Origin: an uncultured Eggerthellaceae bacterium
GTDB lineage: Bacteria; Actinomycetota; Coriobacteriia; Coriobacteriales; Eggerthellaceae
Length of the DNA: 64,000 bases
Reading direction: 5' to 3'
Assembly: GCA_934617065.1 (NCBI GenBank)
Contig: CAKTTY010000006.1
Span: forward strand, 1-64,000
The translations under genes and the position numbers were made by a program. This document shows, piece after piece, positions 39,504-47,978 of this stretch; position 1 is the first letter of the stretch, and each line of letters begins with the position of its first letter. The notes beneath the pieces were generated by a model, which worked only from the letters and a program-made list of their open reading frames with translations, was not told the DNA's origin and made no database searches.

Positions 39504-41273
39504 TTGGGGCAAATAGGAGAATTATTGGCAGAAAAAACGGGGATTCTCAAGGTGAAGCTCTGGTTTGTCCGCAATGCAAAAGTGCTGGTGGTGTGCTTTG
39601 CGGTGGGTATGATCTGCCATGCCCAGATGTACTTGAACGGGCTTTCTAATCCCGATGCGGTTGTTTCTTTGAGCAATCCCAATGGGTACGGAAGCTTTAC
39701 TCCGCACGCCTGGGATATGAGCCTGGGGCGTTGGGGTTTGCTGTTTGCTGCCTACGCTAAGTTTGGGCTGTGCTCGCCCGTTTTGACTTCCGCGATTACC
39801 ATCGCGCTGTTTGCGCTGGGCATCGTTGCGCTGATAGACAAGCTTGGCGTCAGGAACGCTTGTCTGCGATATGCTTCTTCGATTCTGTTCATTGTTTCGC
39901 CCTTCGTTTCTTGCTGCATCACGTACTACTACTGCTCGAATTCGTATGCGCTTTCGTTTTTGTGTGCGGTGTTTGCCGCATGCCTGATCGGGCGCGTTGG
40001 GGCTGTTGGCAAACCGGTTGCTCTTGTTGGAGCGGTTGCGTTGCTGGCGTTTTCGCTCGGCTGCTATCAGGCGAGCTTGGGCGTGTTTTGCGTTGCGGTG
40101 CTGTTGGTGATGATTCGCGCCCTTATGGGTGGCAACTTCGACCCGAGGCCGCATGGCGCGTGTGGCGGCGAAGGGCGGCTCCCTTGCCGTGAAGAGAGCC
40201 GCGGCGGCGAAGCTCAAAGCCCTTATTGCGAAGAAGGCTGCAGCGGTGACTCCTTCAGCGCCAAGCAGCTTGCGGTGTTCTTTGGCGTTGCCGTAGTGGT
40301 GTGCGCGGCGGGTGCCGTACTGTACTATGCGCTTACCGAGCTTTCGCTGTTTGTGCTGGGCATTGGCCTTTCCGCTTATGGCGGAGCTTCCTCAGTTGGC
40401 GCCGGCAGCATTCTTGGCTCTTTGACGTCGTCTGTCCCCAGTGCCTACGGTGCCTTTTCTGACGGCTTGTTCAGCCACGGCATTTTCGGGAACCATTTCG
40501 GCTGGGTGTACGTGGCGGTTGTGGGCTTGATTGTTGCGGCAGTTGCGTTTGCCCGTCTTGTTGCGACCAGTGGTGCGAAGCGTTTGGGGGCGAGCGCTGT
40601 GGCGCTGCTCTGCGTTGTTCTTATTCCCTTTGCTGCCAACGTTATCCTGGTTATTGTGCCCAGTTACGGGTATCCCACCCCGCTTATGCTGGGCGGTTTC
40701 ATGGCTTCGTTTTTGCTGCTGCCCCTGTTGGTGCAGCTTCTGCTCGATTCTCCCGAGCGGGGCAATGCGTGCTTGCGCGTGCCCGCGAAAGCAATGTCCG
40801 TCGGCTGCTGTTGCCTTCTTGCTGTAGGGGCGTGGTCGTATGCGCTGCAGTCGAATGCCGATGCCGAAGTTATGCAGGCGTGCCAGAATCAAACTGCTTC
40901 TTTGGCCACCCGAATTGCCGGTGCGCTCGACGCAAACCCCGATGTGCAGGCGGGCGCGAAGGTGCTGATTGCCGGAAAACCCGAGGCGGGAAACTATCCA
41001 AACACCAGCGATTCCTATGCTCACGCAAGCAGCTATGCGAAGTGGGGCATGGTTTGGGACAACCACTACCAGAACAACATGCGTTCTTGGGACGTGATAA
41101 TGAAGCAATTCGCGGGTCAGAGCTTCAACTACTGTTCATTCGACGAATGCGCCAAGGTTATTCGTTCCAGTGAATTCGCGAGCATGTCGCTGTATCCTGC
41201 CAATGATTCGGTGGCAACCATCGACGGCGTTGTAGTTGCTAAGATATCTGACATAAGCAAGTATTCGGAATAG
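39504..41273 (+). CDS. GtrII-like glucosyltransferase membrane protein
   Basis: This ~589-residue protein has about ten to twelve membrane segments. The first external loop contains GYGSFTPHAWDMSLGRWGLLF, the acidic/aromatic pattern typical of GtrII-type glycosyl transferases, which use undecaprenyl-phosphoglucose to glucosylate surface polymers. A hydrophilic Gly/Glu/Cys-rich insert (about residues 215-245) separates membrane blocks and looks like low-complexity expansion. The C-terminal ~120 residues are extracytoplasmic. The start is uncertain: TTG 39504 (GGGAGG upstream) or TTG 39525 (AGGAG upstream). The GtrB-like enzyme at 42965 could supply its lipid-linked glucose. Confidence 0.8.
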   Translation: MGQIGELLAEKTGILKVKLWFVRNAKVLVVCFAVGMICHAQMYLNGLSNPDAVVSLSNPNGYGSFTPHAWDMSLGRWGLLFAAYAKFGLCSPVLTSAITIALFALGIVALIDKLGVRNACLRYASSILFIVSPFVSCCITYYYCSNSYALSFLCAVFAACLIGRVGAVGKPVALVGAVALLAFSLGCYQASLGVFCVAVLLVMIRALMGGNFDPRPHGACGGEGRLPCREESRGGEAQSPYCEEGCSGDSFSAKQLAVFFGVAVVVCAAGAVLYYALTELSLFVLGIGLSAYGGASSVGAGSILGSLTSSVPSAYGAFSDGLFSHGIFGNHFGWVYVAVVGLIVAAVAFARLVATSGAKRLGASAVALLCVVLIPFAANVILVIVPSYGYPTPLMLGGFMASFLLLPLLVQLLLDSPERGNACLRVPAKAMSVGCCCLLAVGAWSYALQSNADAEVMQACQNQTASLATRIAGALDANPDVQAGAKVLIAGKPEAGNYPNTSDSYAHASSYAKWGMVWDNHYQNNMRSWDVIMKQFAGQSFNYCSFDECAKVIRSSEFASMSLYPANDSVATIDGVVVAKISDISKYSE

Positions 41274-41306
41274 CGGCGCGCGCTGCAGCCGAAGCGTATA
41301 GAGTTC

Positions 41307-42647
41307 ATGAGGGGCGCTGGGCATATGGGAAAACGACATCACGGCAAGGGCGAAGCGAACAGTGCATCCGCCTCGCGGGGGTGCGATGGCGCCGCTGTGA
41401 ACGCCGGTGTCGCGGGCGTTGCCGCTGCGCATGTTGATGCTGTGCGTGACGATGCGCACGTGGCAGAAGCTACGGGCGCGGCGGGCTTAGCAGGCGCGGC
41501 ATCTGCGGCTTCGACGGATGCCGCGCGCTCAGTAGATGCCGCGAGCGCCGCGCATGCCGCCGCCCAATCCTCCGATGCCCCATTCTTTTCGGTTGTTTTG
41601 CCCGCATACGGCTCTGAGCCCTACCTTGCCGCCGCCTTGGGCGATTTGCAAGACCAGCTCTTCACCGACTGGGAAGCCATTGTGGTGAACGATTGCTCGC
41701 CCGACGGCAGCCTGGCCATAGCGCGGCACTTTGCTACTGAAGATGCGCGCATTCGCGTTGTTTCACACGAAGTGAACCGAGGGCTTTCGGCGGCACGCAA
41801 TACCGGCTTTACCGCTGCCCAGGGGCGCTATGTGTGGTTTCCCGACCCCGACGATCGCTACGATTTCACCTTCCTGCAAAGCGTGTTCAACTCGCTTCAG
41901 CAGCACGAGGCGCCAGTGGTTACGGTGGGGCATGTGGAAGAATTCTACGACGCCAACGGCAAGGTAGAACGTGTGCAGGAATTCACCTTCAGCCAGGAAT
42001 CGGCGCATTTGGGCAAAACCAAGCTGCGCAAGCATGTACTGGAGTTCGAAAAGGGCACGCATTACGGCTACGCCTGGAACAAGGTGTACGAGCGCAGCTA
42101 TCTGCAGCAGGGCGGCTTCACCTTTACCGAAGATTTGCCGCTTATCGAAGATATCGAATTCAACATCCGCGTGTTCCAGGATTTGCCTGGTCTGAATGTG
42201 GTGGGCGCACCGTTGTATCGCTATGCCAAGCGCGAGGCGGGCAACCTGACCAGCAAGTTTGTGCCGCGTTACTACGAGGTGCATCGCACGCGCATTGAAC
42301 TGTTGCGCAACCAGCTGGATTCGTGGGGCTTGCTCGATGCCAGCGCCAAGGCCACGCTGGGCGCCTTGTATGCGCGCTATATCCTTTCTGCGCTGGAGCG
42401 CAACAAGCAGAAGGAAAGTGGCATGAGCGGCTCTGCTCAAAAGGAATGGCTGCAAGGCGTGTTTGCCGATGATCTGTTTGACGAATTGGTGCCCTGCGCT
42501 CAGGCCGACAGCCAGGCTTTGCGCCTATGCCTGAAGCCCTTGCAGCAGCGCAATGCGTCGAAGTGCCTGGCGTTGGGTGGTGCCATCCATGCTGCCAAGA
42601 ACGGTGCCCTGCATAATGTGTTTCTGAAACTGAAATCTGGCAGGTGA
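41307..42647 (+). CDS. GT2-family glycosyltransferase with Ala-rich N-terminal extension
   Basis: After an Ala/Asp/Gly low-complexity stretch of about 90 residues (for example AAGLAGAASAASTDAARS), a normal GT2 module starts: FSVVLPAYGSEPYLAAALGD, IVVNDCSPDGSLAIA and YVWFPDPDDRYD (metal motif around residue 180), then PLIEDIEFNIRVFQD. Total 446 residues from ATG 41307; ATG 41325 is an alternative. The extension is absent from the other GT2 enzymes of the region. The TGA stop lies inside a REP palindrome that starts at 42644. Confidence 0.87.
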   Translation: MRGAGHMGKRHHGKGEANSASASRGCDGAAVNAGVAGVAAAHVDAVRDDAHVAEATGAAGLAGAASAASTDAARSVDAASAAHAAAQSSDAPFFSVVLPAYGSEPYLAAALGDLQDQLFTDWEAIVVNDCSPDGSLAIARHFATEDARIRVVSHEVNRGLSAARNTGFTAAQGRYVWFPDPDDRYDFTFLQSVFNSLQQHEAPVVTVGHVEEFYDANGKVERVQEFTFSQESAHLGKTKLRKHVLEFEKGTHYGYAWNKVYERSYLQQGGFTFTEDLPLIEDIEFNIRVFQDLPGLNVVGAPLYRYAKREAGNLTSKFVPRYYEVHRTRIELLRNQLDSWGLLDASAKATLGALYARYILSALERNKQKESGMSGSAQKEWLQGVFADDLFDELVPCAQADSQALRLCLKPLQQRNASKCLALGGAIHAAKNGALHNVFLKLKSGR

Positions 42648-42879
42648 GAAAATAGGGACAGGTCCCTATTTTCTCACTTTGCAAGCAGAGTTTCGTTTGC
42701 GATGAAGCGCGTACGCGAGGAGCGGTATCAATCGCTATGTCATAAGTGGGAATCTGGGACCTGTCCCTATCTTCTCACTTTTGCATAGCGGCTAACGTCG
42801 AACCCCGCGCGTAATCTCCATTGCGAGCAGGCACTAGCCCTCAAAGTGGGAAAACGGTACCTGTCCCTATTCTCCCAAG
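42644..42879. repeat. Cluster of three REP palindromes with inverted spacer copies
   Basis: Palindrome 42644-42677 (GTGAGAAAATAGGGACAG arms), palindrome 42744-42780 and palindrome 42843-42879 share the GGGACAGGTxCC core. The spacer 42678-42743 contains ATGAAGCGCGTACGCGAGG and CGCTATGTCATA; a diverged inverted copy lies at 42783-42835 and a direct copy at 43948-44010. The cluster fills the gap between two glycosyltransferase genes and takes over the stop codon of the first. Confidence 0.75.
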
Positions 42880-42964
42880 ATGTTGCATTTCGGCAACACG
42901 CTGGGTTTGTTTTGCTGCTAGGCGTACAATCGGACGCGGTAATCAAGCGAAAAGGGGGCTTGCG

Positions 42965-43921
42965 GTGGATCTTTCCATTGTCGTGCCATGCTACAACGAA
43001 GAAGGATCGCTGCCGCTGCTGTTCAGCGCGGTGGATGATGCTTTTGCCACCTCGGGAGTGTCGTACGAGCTGGTTTTAGTGAACGACGGCAGCTCCGACG
43101 GTACGTCGCACCTGCTGCATGAGCTGCCCACTCCTGCATCGACCGAACGTATCGTTGTGGTCGATTTTTCCCGCAACTTCGGCAAGGAAAGCGCCCTGCT
43201 CGCAGGCCTTCAACATGCCGAAGGGGATGCGGTGGGTCTGATGGACGCAGACTTGCAACAGCCTCCTGCAACGTTGCTTGAAATGTACCGCATGCTGCAG
43301 GCCAACCCTAGCGCCGATTGCGTAGCCGCATTCCAAGAGCATCGAAACGAAGGCGCGGTGCTGAGCTTCTTCAAGCACGCGTTCTACAAAACGTTCGATG
43401 CAACTTCTCGGCTCAATGTCATGCCCGATGCCTCCGATTTTCGCGTGTTCCACCGCAGGGTGGCCGATGCGCTTCTTTCTATGCCGGAAAGCTTCCGCTT
43501 TTCGAAAGGCATGTTTGCCTGGGTAGGTTTCGAGACATTGCCGTTTCCCTACACGCCGGCAAATCGCGTTGAGGGCGAAACGAAGTGGTCGTTCCGGAAA
43601 CTAATGCGCTACGGCATCGGCGGAGTGCTTTCGTTTACCACGTTTCCGCTGAAAATTGCCGCGGTGGCGGGTCTCGTTGCCACGCTTGTCGGGTTGGTTC
43701 TGCTGGTCGAAGTCATTGTCGAGCAATTTATCAACCCCGCCATGCCATCGGGCTATCCTACGCTTCTGTGCGTGCTCCTTTTGATGGGCGGGCTCATTTT
43801 GGTCACGCTAGGTGTGATCGGCGAATACATCGCACGCATCTACATCGAAACCAAGCGCCGCCCTGCCTATATCGCGAAATCGGTAGAAGTCCGAACTAGC
43901 ACCAACCAGGCAGGAAAGTAA
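42965..43921 (+). CDS. GtrB-type undecaprenyl-phosphate glycosyltransferase
   Basis: This 318-residue protein begins LSIVVPCYNEEGSLPLLFSA, with LVLVNDGSSDGTSHLL and LMDADLQQPP (DxD near residue 100), then NVMPDASDFRVFHRRV. Two membrane helices at about 225-290 follow, and the GVIGEYIARIYIETKRRP tail closes the protein; all are GtrB/DPM-like hallmarks. The GTG start at 42965 is backed by AAGGGGG; the open frame further upstream crosses a REP palindrome and is discounted. It likely makes undecaprenyl-phosphoglucose for the GtrII-like protein at 39504. A stem-loop follows at 44020-44064. Confidence 0.92.
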   Translation: MDLSIVVPCYNEEGSLPLLFSAVDDAFATSGVSYELVLVNDGSSDGTSHLLHELPTPASTERIVVVDFSRNFGKESALLAGLQHAEGDAVGLMDADLQQPPATLLEMYRMLQANPSADCVAAFQEHRNEGAVLSFFKHAFYKTFDATSRLNVMPDASDFRVFHRRVADALLSMPESFRFSKGMFAWVGFETLPFPYTPANRVEGETKWSFRKLMRYGIGGVLSFTTFPLKIAAVAGLVATLVGLVLLVEVIVEQFINPAMPSGYPTLLCVLLLMGGLILVTLGVIGEYIARIYIETKRRPAYIAKSVEVRTSTNQAGK

Positions 43922-44018
43922 GGGTAGGTGCTCGATTCCCACTTTGCGAACTGAGCCGCGTTTGCAATGAAGCGTGCGTACGAGGTTCGGCGTCAGCCGC
44001 TATGCCATAGGCGAAGAG

Positions 44019-44065
44019 GACCGCTCTCCTTGCTTCCCGTGCCCGAGGAACAGGGAGAGCGGTTC
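44019..44065 (+). terminator. Stem-loop after the GtrB-like gene
   Basis: GACCGCTCTCC (44019-44029) pairs with GGAGAGCGGTTC (44054-44065) across a 24-nt loop, with one G-U pair. There is no T tract. It lies between the REP spacer copy ending near 44010 and the small gene at 44137. Confidence 0.4.
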
Positions 44066-44136
44066 AATACGGCACCTCATCTGAGTGCAGGTCTGTGTAA
44101 AACCATATTTCACATTTCAGAAAGGACGTATCTTTT

Positions 44137-44403
44137 ATGACAAAACCTACGTATATCTTAATCCGTGAATCCAGCAACGAATCCGGCTACACAGCACATC
44201 CGTTCCCTACCGAAACGTCAGCATACACAGCCATGGACTGCATGGTGGAATCTGATACTGCTGCCATTGAAACGACATACCACTTATCACCCCGTGTGGA
44301 ACAGGTATCGAGCTATAAAACACAGCTCATCTTCGATGCAATCATCGCTGAGTCTGACATGACCGTAACAATTACGTACAGCGTTTATGCAATCGAAAAG
44401 TAA
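44137..44403 (+). CDS. Small hypothetical protein
   Basis: This 88-residue protein begins MTKPTYILIRESSNESGYTA and ends with a beta-rich DMTVTITYSVYAIEK. It has no signal peptide, no membrane helix and no recognised motif. GAAAGGA lies ten bases before the ATG. Its codons are AT-richer than the neighbouring genes and it stands alone with a strong terminator shared with the convergent deacetylase gene, so it could be recently acquired. I do not recognise a family. Confidence 0.6.
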   Translation: MTKPTYILIRESSNESGYTAHPFPTETSAYTAMDCMVESDTAAIETTYHLSPRVEQVSSYKTQLIFDAIIAESDMTVTITYSVYAIEK

Positions 44404-44420
44404 ATCTACTTATCGAAAAT

Positions 44421-44463
44421 ATAAAAAAATGGGGAACAATCTTTCATCTCGATTGTTCCCCAT
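44421..44463 (-). terminator. Intrinsic terminator of the deacetylase gene (bidirectional stem)
   Basis: ATGGGGAACAATC (44429-44441) pairs perfectly with GATTGTTCCCCAT (44451-44463). On the minus strand the stem is followed by a run of T (the A-run 44422-44428), a textbook intrinsic terminator for the gene ending at 44529. The stem may also stop the convergent small gene. Confidence 0.85.
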
Positions 44464-44528
44464 GCTATCTATTCGTACCACGGCTCGCTCGCAGTGGTAT
44501 ATTTTTTATTCTTTTTTGCTGATTTTCT

Positions 44529-46637
44529 CTAATTCGTTTGGCCCTCTTGGTAAGGGTACTTTTCCAGCAGCTCCTGCACGGTGATGAAGCTGTAGCCTTG
44601 TTCCTTCATCTTGGGGAGCGCCTGGCGAAGGCCTTCGATGGTCTGGCTGCGGTCGCCGCCGCCATCGTGCATCAGGATGATGTTGCCGGGGCCGGCGCTC
44701 TGGATGCGCTGAGCAATAACGTCGGCGCCGGGCTTCTTCCAGTCGGTGGTGTCAACGTTCCAGCCAATTTCTGCCGTTACAATGCCTTCAAGATCGGTGG
44801 CAACAGAAGTGTCGAAGTTGCCGCCTGGGCAACGGAAGATCGTGCTTGCTTCCTGGCCGGTGGCGTTCTTGATTGCTTCCAGACCCTTCTGCACTTCCTG
44901 CTTGCGTTCGTCGGTCGACATCTTGATAAGGCTTACGCCCTGGCCGCTGCCCTCTGCGTGGTCCCATGTGTGAGTGCCAATTTCGCAGCCCATGCTTGCA
45001 GCGCGCTGAAGTTCCTTTTCATGCCCGCTAATGCATTGGCCAACAGTGAAGAAGGTGGCCTTGGCGTCGTTCTGCTCAAGGATGTCAAGGATCTCGTCGG
45101 TTTGCTTGTCCCATGGACCGTCGTCGAACGTGAGCGCAATAACCTTGTCGCCGTTGCTGTTCACGTTGTAGTACTGAACGATGTTGTCGATCGGTTCTTT
45201 GGTGGTTACCGTGGCGGTGATGCCCGATTCCTTGCCCGTGCGCGTTACCTGCTCGCCGTCCTGCGCGTTATTGCTGTACAGGTGAACTGCGCCAACGCCT
45301 TTCAGCTCCGTTTTATGGGGGAGGGTTTGAGGGTCGCTGTCGGTATAGGGCTCGGTGATGTCGGTGCCGTTGGAGATTTCGATCTTGTCGCCGCCGTTCA
45401 GGTGCATGCCCATATTGTCGGTGTCGTTTCCGTTCACCTTCGCGGTGCAGCGGGTGCCTTCGCCTTGGCGGATGGTGCTACCGTCAACCGCTACGTAGTT
45501 GCCGGGCGTTACCGAAACCACGTTGTTGTCCAGAAGGCCGCCAATGCTGCGCTCGGCGCCCGAAATGGTTACTTGGTCGCCGTTGAGCGTGACCTCTACC
45601 GGCTTTGACCCCATCCAGCTGTTGAAGGCGAATATGCCAGCGACGATAAGCACCACAACAACGGCAACGGCGATAAGGCTGCCGCGCGTGAAGAAGTCGG
45701 CCTTCTGCTTGGGGGCATAGTTGTTGTTGCCCAGGTAGCGAGCTGCCTGGTAGGTGGATGCGTTGGTGGGCGAAGCCTTTTGGGCGCCTTCTTTGGTGCG
45801 CTGGTATTTAGCGCGCGAATAGGCAGACGGGTCGTTGCCGCGCATGTTTTGCACGACGGGCATCTGCTGCGAAGGCTGGCCTTGCTGCGGCTGCGCAGCC
45901 TGAGCGCGCATGCTCTGGCTGGGCTGCGAAGCTGCGGCACCGCGGCGAACAGGGCGCTGCTGGCGTTGAGCCGCAGAAGGGCGCTGGCCCTCAACACGCG
46001 GCATGCGCTGGCTTGCCTGGGCGCTGGGGCGCTGGCCGCGCTGGCCGTTGGCGGCACGGCGGGAAGGGCGTGCCTGCCCGTTGCCGCCCTGCTGCATACG
46101 TGGCATGCGCTGGCTTGCGGAAGGGTCGCCTGCGCCTACGTGTTGGTTGGCATCTTGCGGCATTGCAACGCGCGGCATGCGCTGACTGCCTTGCGTGTTG
46201 GGTCGCTGGCCTTCGACGCGAGGCATGCGCTGGCTCGCACCTGCAGAAGGGCGCTGTCCTTCAACCCTCGGCATGCGCTGGCTTGCGCTTGCGGAAGCGC
46301 GCTGATTCCAAGCCGACACGTTGGACATGTTGCCATTGGCAGTGTGTCCCTGGTTTGTTCGGGCGGGCTGGTTCGCGGCAACACGCGAATGGGCAATATG
46401 ATCGTTGCCAGCACCTGCATACGCGGGGAATGCGGACGATGCGCCACGCTCCTGACCTGCTGGTTTGTTCTGCACGCGTTCGTGCATGAACGAAGCCGTG
46501 GGGTCGTGCTGACTATATAACTCGCGTTCGCGCTCGAGCTCGTCACGTGCGCTGGGCACGGAAGTGCGGGGCGTGGTGGAGCGGCGAGGTGGTTGGCGAC
46601 GCGCCGGTCGGCGCGGTGGTTCGTTTGAATTGGTCAT
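44529..46637 (-). CDS. Membrane-anchored polysaccharide deacetylase
   Basis: This 702-residue protein has a cytoplasmic Arg/Pro/Gln-rich N-terminus (~300 residues), one membrane helix (SLIAVAVVVVLIVAGIFAF), a G5/DUF348-like beta region (VEVTLNGDQVTISGAERS), and a C-terminal NodB deacetylase domain. That domain carries IALTFDDGPWDKQTDEI (catalytic Asp, metal Asp) and GTHTWDHAEG (metal His pair). It would remove N-acetyl groups from peptidoglycan or another glycan outside the cell. The N-terminal region contains five copies of an SQRMPRV-type motif, mostly spaced by EGQRPSA. ATG 46637 is preferred (AGGGAG upstream) over a longer frame to 46712. Confidence 0.9.
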   Translation of the reverse strand: MTNSNEPPRRPARRQPPRRSTTPRTSVPSARDELERERELYSQHDPTASFMHERVQNKPAGQERGASSAFPAYAGAGNDHIAHSRVAANQPARTNQGHTANGNMSNVSAWNQRASASASQRMPRVEGQRPSAGASQRMPRVEGQRPNTQGSQRMPRVAMPQDANQHVGAGDPSASQRMPRMQQGGNGQARPSRRAANGQRGQRPSAQASQRMPRVEGQRPSAAQRQQRPVRRGAAASQPSQSMRAQAAQPQQGQPSQQMPVVQNMRGNDPSAYSRAKYQRTKEGAQKASPTNASTYQAARYLGNNNYAPKQKADFFTRGSLIAVAVVVVLIVAGIFAFNSWMGSKPVEVTLNGDQVTISGAERSIGGLLDNNVVSVTPGNYVAVDGSTIRQGEGTRCTAKVNGNDTDNMGMHLNGGDKIEISNGTDITEPYTDSDPQTLPHKTELKGVGAVHLYSNNAQDGEQVTRTGKESGITATVTTKEPIDNIVQYYNVNSNGDKVIALTFDDGPWDKQTDEILDILEQNDAKATFFTVGQCISGHEKELQRAASMGCEIGTHTWDHAEGSGQGVSLIKMSTDERKQEVQKGLEAIKNATGQEASTIFRCPGGNFDTSVATDLEGIVTAEIGWNVDTTDWKKPGADVIAQRIQSAGPGNIILMHDGGGDRSQTIEGLRQALPKMKEQGYSFITVQELLEKYPYQEGQTN

Positions 46638-47400
46638 ATGTATTCTAAACTCCCTAAAATCCAATCTCCTTATTGTACTCGGCTTGGTTATGGGTGAGGG
46701 CTTTATACACAATTGTTAGATGCCGGTTATGCAAGTTCTTCACTACTTGCCGGCGGGGGTGCCAGTGAACGCGGCTGCTTGCCTATGGGCGGCAGAACAG
46801 GGCGCGGGCGCTGGGGATGGCAAGATTTCGCCCTGATGCGTTCCCGGGCGGCAATCCGTGGCAAGTTTTTCGCTTCATGCATCCCAAAAGTGGCTTCGGA
46901 CAGGAAAAAGCACCCCTTCCTGGCAACATATCGCCGCCGTGTATCCAAAACAAGCTGGCTTTGGCAAGATATGCGCGCCATGTATCCGAAAAGCCCCGCA
47001 AATCGCTGTTAGAGGATGCATCACGCGAATATCTTGCCAGGAAGGGGCCCTTTTCGCTGCACGGACCCCTCGAATCATGCATACCGCGCAGATCTTGCCA
47101 TCCGTCGCCGCCGAACAGCGTGAGCGATCACAAGCACGGCGCCGCCCTTATGGCGCGGCAGCCTGCCTGGGGACGGCAGAACAGGGCGCGGGCGGCTTCT
47201 TGTCGGGCGGGGTGGGGCGCTGCCGAAGGAGTGCGTGGCGCTGTGGGGGCATCGAGCGAGCGGCCTCGCCGAGTGGGGCCGCTCGCTCGGCGCCTCCTTT
47301 TGTCGTGCGCATATTCTGCCTCGGCATATGGCTCGCTGTCCGCGCGCTCGGAGCCTCCAGCGTTCCGCTCGATGAAAAAGTTAGCCCGTTGGTACTTTTT
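46638..47400. other. Non-coding region holding the first 41-bp-period repeat array
   Basis: No convincing gene is present; open frames here lack ribosome sites and follow repeat structure. GGCAGAACAGGGCGCGGGCG occurs twice (about 46793 and 47176). The array at 46818-47100 is described separately. The 3' part leads into the csoR promoter. Confidence 0.6.
46818..47100. repeat. Array of a ~26-nt module, 41-bp period (locus 1)
   Basis: Direct modules of the form TGGCAANATnnCGC then ATGCATCC begin at 46818, 46859, 46921 and 46962 (steps 41, 62, 41). Two inverted modules (ATGCATnnCGCG, then ATCTTGCCA) lie at 47016-47039 and 47077-47100 (step 61). The 15-nt spacers differ. The arrangement and much of the sequence match the array at 61377-61865. 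Confidence 0.8.
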
Positions 47401-47403
47401 GCA

Positions 47404-47431
47404 TTGACAATACCCCCTAGGGGTATATAGT
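47404..47431 (+). promoter_or_regulatory. csoR promoter with copper operator between -35 and -10
   Basis: TTGACA at 47404-47409 and TATAGT at 47426-47431 are spaced 16 bp. The spacer is the palindrome ATACCCCCTAGGGGTAT (47410-47426), which matches the known CsoR operator type. Repressor binding here would block RNA polymerase, and Cu(I) would release it, so csoR and copA are autoregulated. Confidence 0.92.
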
Positions 47432-47494
47432 TGCAGCGTAAAACAAAGAAGGGGTAAACAAGATCCCCCAGTCTTACCAGCGAAAAGGGTCACT

Positions 47495-47845
47495 ATGAGC
47501 GAAGAATTGCCCAAAGCGTGCTGCTCGGAAAAAGCGGAAGCGCCAAAACGTACGTGCGCGTGCCGTCATAAAGCGACGGAGCGCAGCACCGAATTCCAAA
47601 ACGAATTGCAAAAGCGCCTGAACCGCGCCATCGGTCAGCTGAATGGCGTGAAAAGCATGATCGAAGACAACCGTTATTGCGGCGATGTGCTCATTCAGCT
47701 TTCTGCTGCGGAAAGCGCCGTGCATACCGTGTCTGAGATGCTGCTGCGCGACCACCTGGAAACGTGCGTAACCGAACGCGTACGTGAAGGTGACACCGAA
47801 GTAATCGACGAGGCAATGCGGCTCATCAAGCGCTTCGCCCGCTAA
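47495..47845 (+). CDS. csoR: CsoR-type copper-sensing repressor
   Basis: This 116-residue all-helical DUF156/CsoR protein has the C-H-C copper ligands: Cys in DNRYCGDVLIQLSA and His/Cys in LRDHLETCV. The N-terminal tail has four extra Cys (ACCSEKAEAPKRTCACRHK), which is unusual and might bind metal. The helix with KRLNRAIGQLNGVKSMIED is the family signature. It sits directly behind its operator and in front of copA. Cu(I) binding would release DNA and derepress the operon. Confidence 0.95.
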   Translation: MSEELPKACCSEKAEAPKRTCACRHKATERSTEFQNELQKRLNRAIGQLNGVKSMIEDNRYCGDVLIQLSAAESAVHTVSEMLLRDHLETCVTERVREGDTEVIDEAMRLIKRFAR

Positions 47846-47978
47846 AGGCGGGTTTGCTCGGCTGTTTCCTGCCGCAGCCTGCCAAGCCGGGGTTCGCGTG
47901 GTCCGACTGCTGCCAGTTCGGCTGATGCCCGATCGGCACCGGACTCTCCAACTACCAAACCCCAAGAGGAGATACATC

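Noticed and set aside
42821..42964. 48-residue N-terminal extension of the GtrB-like gene
   Set aside because: It crosses a REP palindrome; GTG 42965 has its own AAGGGGG ribosome site and gives the usual family start.
46817..47430. Overlapping open frames across the gap upstream of csoR
   Set aside because: They follow the 41-bp array and GC-rich repeats, lack good ribosome sites and give Arg/Ala-rich products.
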